From Eonycteris spelaea (Eukaryota > Chordata > Mammalia > Chiroptera > Pteropodidae), in contig PUFA01000068.1 in the NCBI GenBank assembly GCA_003508835.1, positions 124,001 through 188,000 on the forward strand: a DNA stretch of 64,000 nt, given 5' to 3'. Both the position numbers and the translations under genes were made by a program. This document shows positions 61,640 to 64,000 of this stretch, in pieces. The notes under the pieces were generated by a model. The model was not told the DNA's origin, ran no database searches, and saw only the letters and a list, made by a program, of their open reading frames with translations. Each line of letters starts with the position of its first letter. Within the stretch, counting starts at the first letter, position 1.

Positions 61640-61755
61640 GGACTAAAGAGATCTGGATCACATTCTGAATGGCTAACTGGTTTTATGAACTTGAAGGAGT
61701 CATTTAACCTCTCTGGTTTCAAATTCTCATTTGTAAAATACAGAAGCTAGAATAA
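61640..61755 (+). mobile_element. MIR SINE fragment
   Basis: Sense MIR: tttatgaacttgaaggagtc then atttaacctctctggtttca and aattctcatttgtaaaata. Confidence 0.75.
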
Positions 61756-62530
61756 ATAATCTTTATTCATTTCTAAAAATCAGAATTTTCCAGTATCCAT
61801 ATGAGATTTTATAGACTAAAAATTGGTAAGATACATAATCTAAAAGAATTGGAAAAAATATATATAGGCATCAATACTCTGTATTTTTGCTATTCACAGT
61901 GTTGTTATTTCTTCTGTAGTATAAATTAGTTAGAATTCTATAGTTGTAAAAGGGCAGGTCTAAAATTTAGACTTAAAGATCCAAGTCTTTAGACTCTTTT
62001 AGATTCTAAAACATGTTTTTTTTCACTAAACAAAATAAAAAGAAAGGAACTATGAGACTAATAGTTACTTCGGTCCAGGAGCCTTTGTTTTATTATGTCA
62101 TAACTTGGAATTATTTTATTCTAAGTTTCTGTTCTAGATAATCTCTAAAACTCTAAATTGATTTTCCCACAGTAGCTTCCTCAGCCATGAAAGCAACTGG
62201 ACAGTCTTTTGAAAGTGAAGGAAAATGAGCAACATTTGCTAATACGTAAAGACAGTTTACATGTCAAGCACTTTTTAACTGGGAATCACCTATGTTGAAT
62301 ATTTGTCATGCTCTCAACTCTTCACAAGGCAAGAATCATATAAACATCAGGAATCAGAAGACATAGGTCTTGCAACAAATTTACAATATGGTTGGGGGGA
62401 GCATAGGAAAATTTGAAAATGGGAAGTTTGGGGACAGTGAAGAGACCATTTTAATAAGTTCAGAGAATCAGATGAAAAGTTATGGGAGAAAACCAAAAAT
62501 CCAATTTTGAATTGAAGTGAGATCAACATT
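61756..62530. other. Unassigned DNA
   Basis: No gene or nameable repeat is seen. Confidence 0.35.
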
Positions 62531-62534
62531 TTAG

Positions 62535-62720
62535 AAATGAACCATAGGAGTTTTCAATAAGGGAGAATGACATGACAAAAGTTGTATTTACGGGTGACCA
62601 ATCTGATGTGCAGATGTACTGAGTAGTGAGATGAGAAGCCAAGAGACCAGCGAGGAGAGTGTAGGAATAACCTAGCTGTGGGAAGGTGAGAACAAATCAG
62701 TATTAAGTGGATGTTTGCCC
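62535..62720. mobile_element. Ancient mammalian repeat of unnamed family
   Basis: gggagaatgacatgacaaaa, gaagccaagagaccagcgag and gtaggaataacctagctgtg fit the upstream part of the family seen at 57480-57745. Confidence 0.45.
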
Positions 62721-63685
62721 TTGAGGATGCTCATAGACTAACTGAAAATGGAACAATTAGAGATTAATAAAACATTCCTTCATCATCAAGAATCATTTCA
62801 TCAGAGCTGATACGTGGATCCCAAGAACAGACTCGATAAACCTAGGAGAAGAGATTTACTATCCCTTAAAAATATTCTACCAGAACATTTTTCTGAATAT
62901 CAACCCCAAGTTTGAAGAAATTTCTAATGGTTAGTCTCCCTGCCTGTTGCCAGAATTGCTCTCAAGCCATGCCAGGCAGATGGCTGGTATATAGCAATTT
63001 AAAAATGCTCTGAAATGTATACAAAGATGCCACTAGAATGTGGAGAACATTATAATCATAGGAAAATTTAATTCTGCCCACATAGATTGAAACAAAACAG
63101 CTTTGGCAATCTTCTAAAGAAAATGAAACTAAAATGTCTGTATATCATACAGATAGAAAGGTATAAATAGTATATATTAGCCTTCAAAAACAATGTGGTG
63201 TCAAAAAATTGCCAGTGCATAGAAAATTAAGTGAAGACATAATCTCATGAATATTATTATTACCTGGCAATTGAAAGAAAAATAAAACTAACCAGGTAGC
63301 ATTCTTTTTTAGCTAGCTCAAAAATGCGTAAAAAACAAACAAACAGCCTAATAAAATTCATGCTAAATCCATCCTCAATTGTTTGCTCTTCAGCACCTAT
63401 CAGCTTAGAACATACTCTAACTGACCATGAGGGTATGGATTTGTTGTATGGTTTGTTCAATCAATTATCTAAGAGAGTATCTGGAATGTAGCAGCCCATA
63501 AAATATACTTTTTGTATGATTAAATAATCTCATTACATGTCTTCATATGGCCTATGTATATCCTTAGAATATTTAACTTTTTCACTTTAATTATCAGAGG
63601 TGATAGGAAAAGCATCTCTCAATCTGTACAGAATATCCACAGATCCTACAGAACATTATATAGGATCAAGATTTTCAGAGCACTA
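62721..63685. other. Unassigned DNA
   Basis: No gene or nameable repeat is seen. Confidence 0.35.
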
Positions 63686-63689
63686 GATT

Positions 63690-63805
63690 TAGAATAAAAG
63701 TTTGCATTTGGGTTTGGGTGCTGGTGATTATTATTTATAGATCTTAGATAAGTCATAACATTTATCTTCAGTATTCATATCTGTAACATGAAACTAAAAA
63801 TGCCA
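63690..63805 (+). mobile_element. MIR SINE fragment
   Basis: Weak sense MIR: ttatagatcttagataagtc then ataacatttatcttcagtat and tcatatctgtaacatgaaac. Confidence 0.5.
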
Positions 63806-64000
63806 ATTAGGTTGAGAATCAGATTTCTCACTGTCAGAGTGGGAAATTACAAATAACAAGGGAAAAAGCCTAGAATAATCCATGTGGTAATGGGTTAGAA
63901 TTGGAGAACTTAGTATGAATTTACTTTAGCTTAATATAGATATAGATGGCTATAGAAATATTTATGGAGATATGTGTTTACATGAGTTCCTATATAAATA

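Overview
The window is AT-rich mammalian nuclear DNA with no recognisable protein-coding gene. The longest open frames are either remnants of transposon proteins or lie in single-copy-looking AT-rich DNA without any family signature. It reads as intergenic or deep intronic DNA filled with dead transposons.

Lineage. Young-looking LINE-1 3' ends (7245, 20648, 26732, 60689) have the tail wording I associate with bat L1 elements. There are also two 5S-rRNA-derived retroposons (4864-5057 and 12725-12960), and 5S-derived SINEs are described from fruit bats. I infer a bat, most likely a pteropodid (megabat). This is inference from repeats only.

Layout. 0.9-2.8 kb: old antisense L1. 3.9-5.5 kb: L2, then an L1 ORF2 fragment split by a 5S-derived SINE. 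7.2-10.6 kb: a bat-type L1 whose two halves face opposite ways (5' inversion). 10.9-13 kb: hAT transposon, MLT1 LTR and a composite tRNA-Val/5S SINE. 13-20 kb: mostly unique DNA with MIR copies, an ERVL-like integrase scrap and a nested inverted repeat. 20.6-31 kb: L1 3' ends, L2, MIR and a long antisense L1. 31-39 kb: mostly unique DNA, including two stretches that look like conserved regulatory DNA; one carries three near-adjacent palindromes. 39-54 kb: L1, L2, hAT and LTR fragments plus several microsatellites. 54-64 kb: L1 ends, MLT1, further ancient repeats, and a third regulatory-looking block near 56.1 kb.

Nothing here works together as a pathway. The most unusual items are the tRNA-Val/5S hybrid SINE, the palindrome cluster at 35.4-35.5 kb and the nested inverted repeat at 18.3 kb. 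Repeat family names come from recognition by eye; boundaries are approximate, usually to within 10-50 bases.
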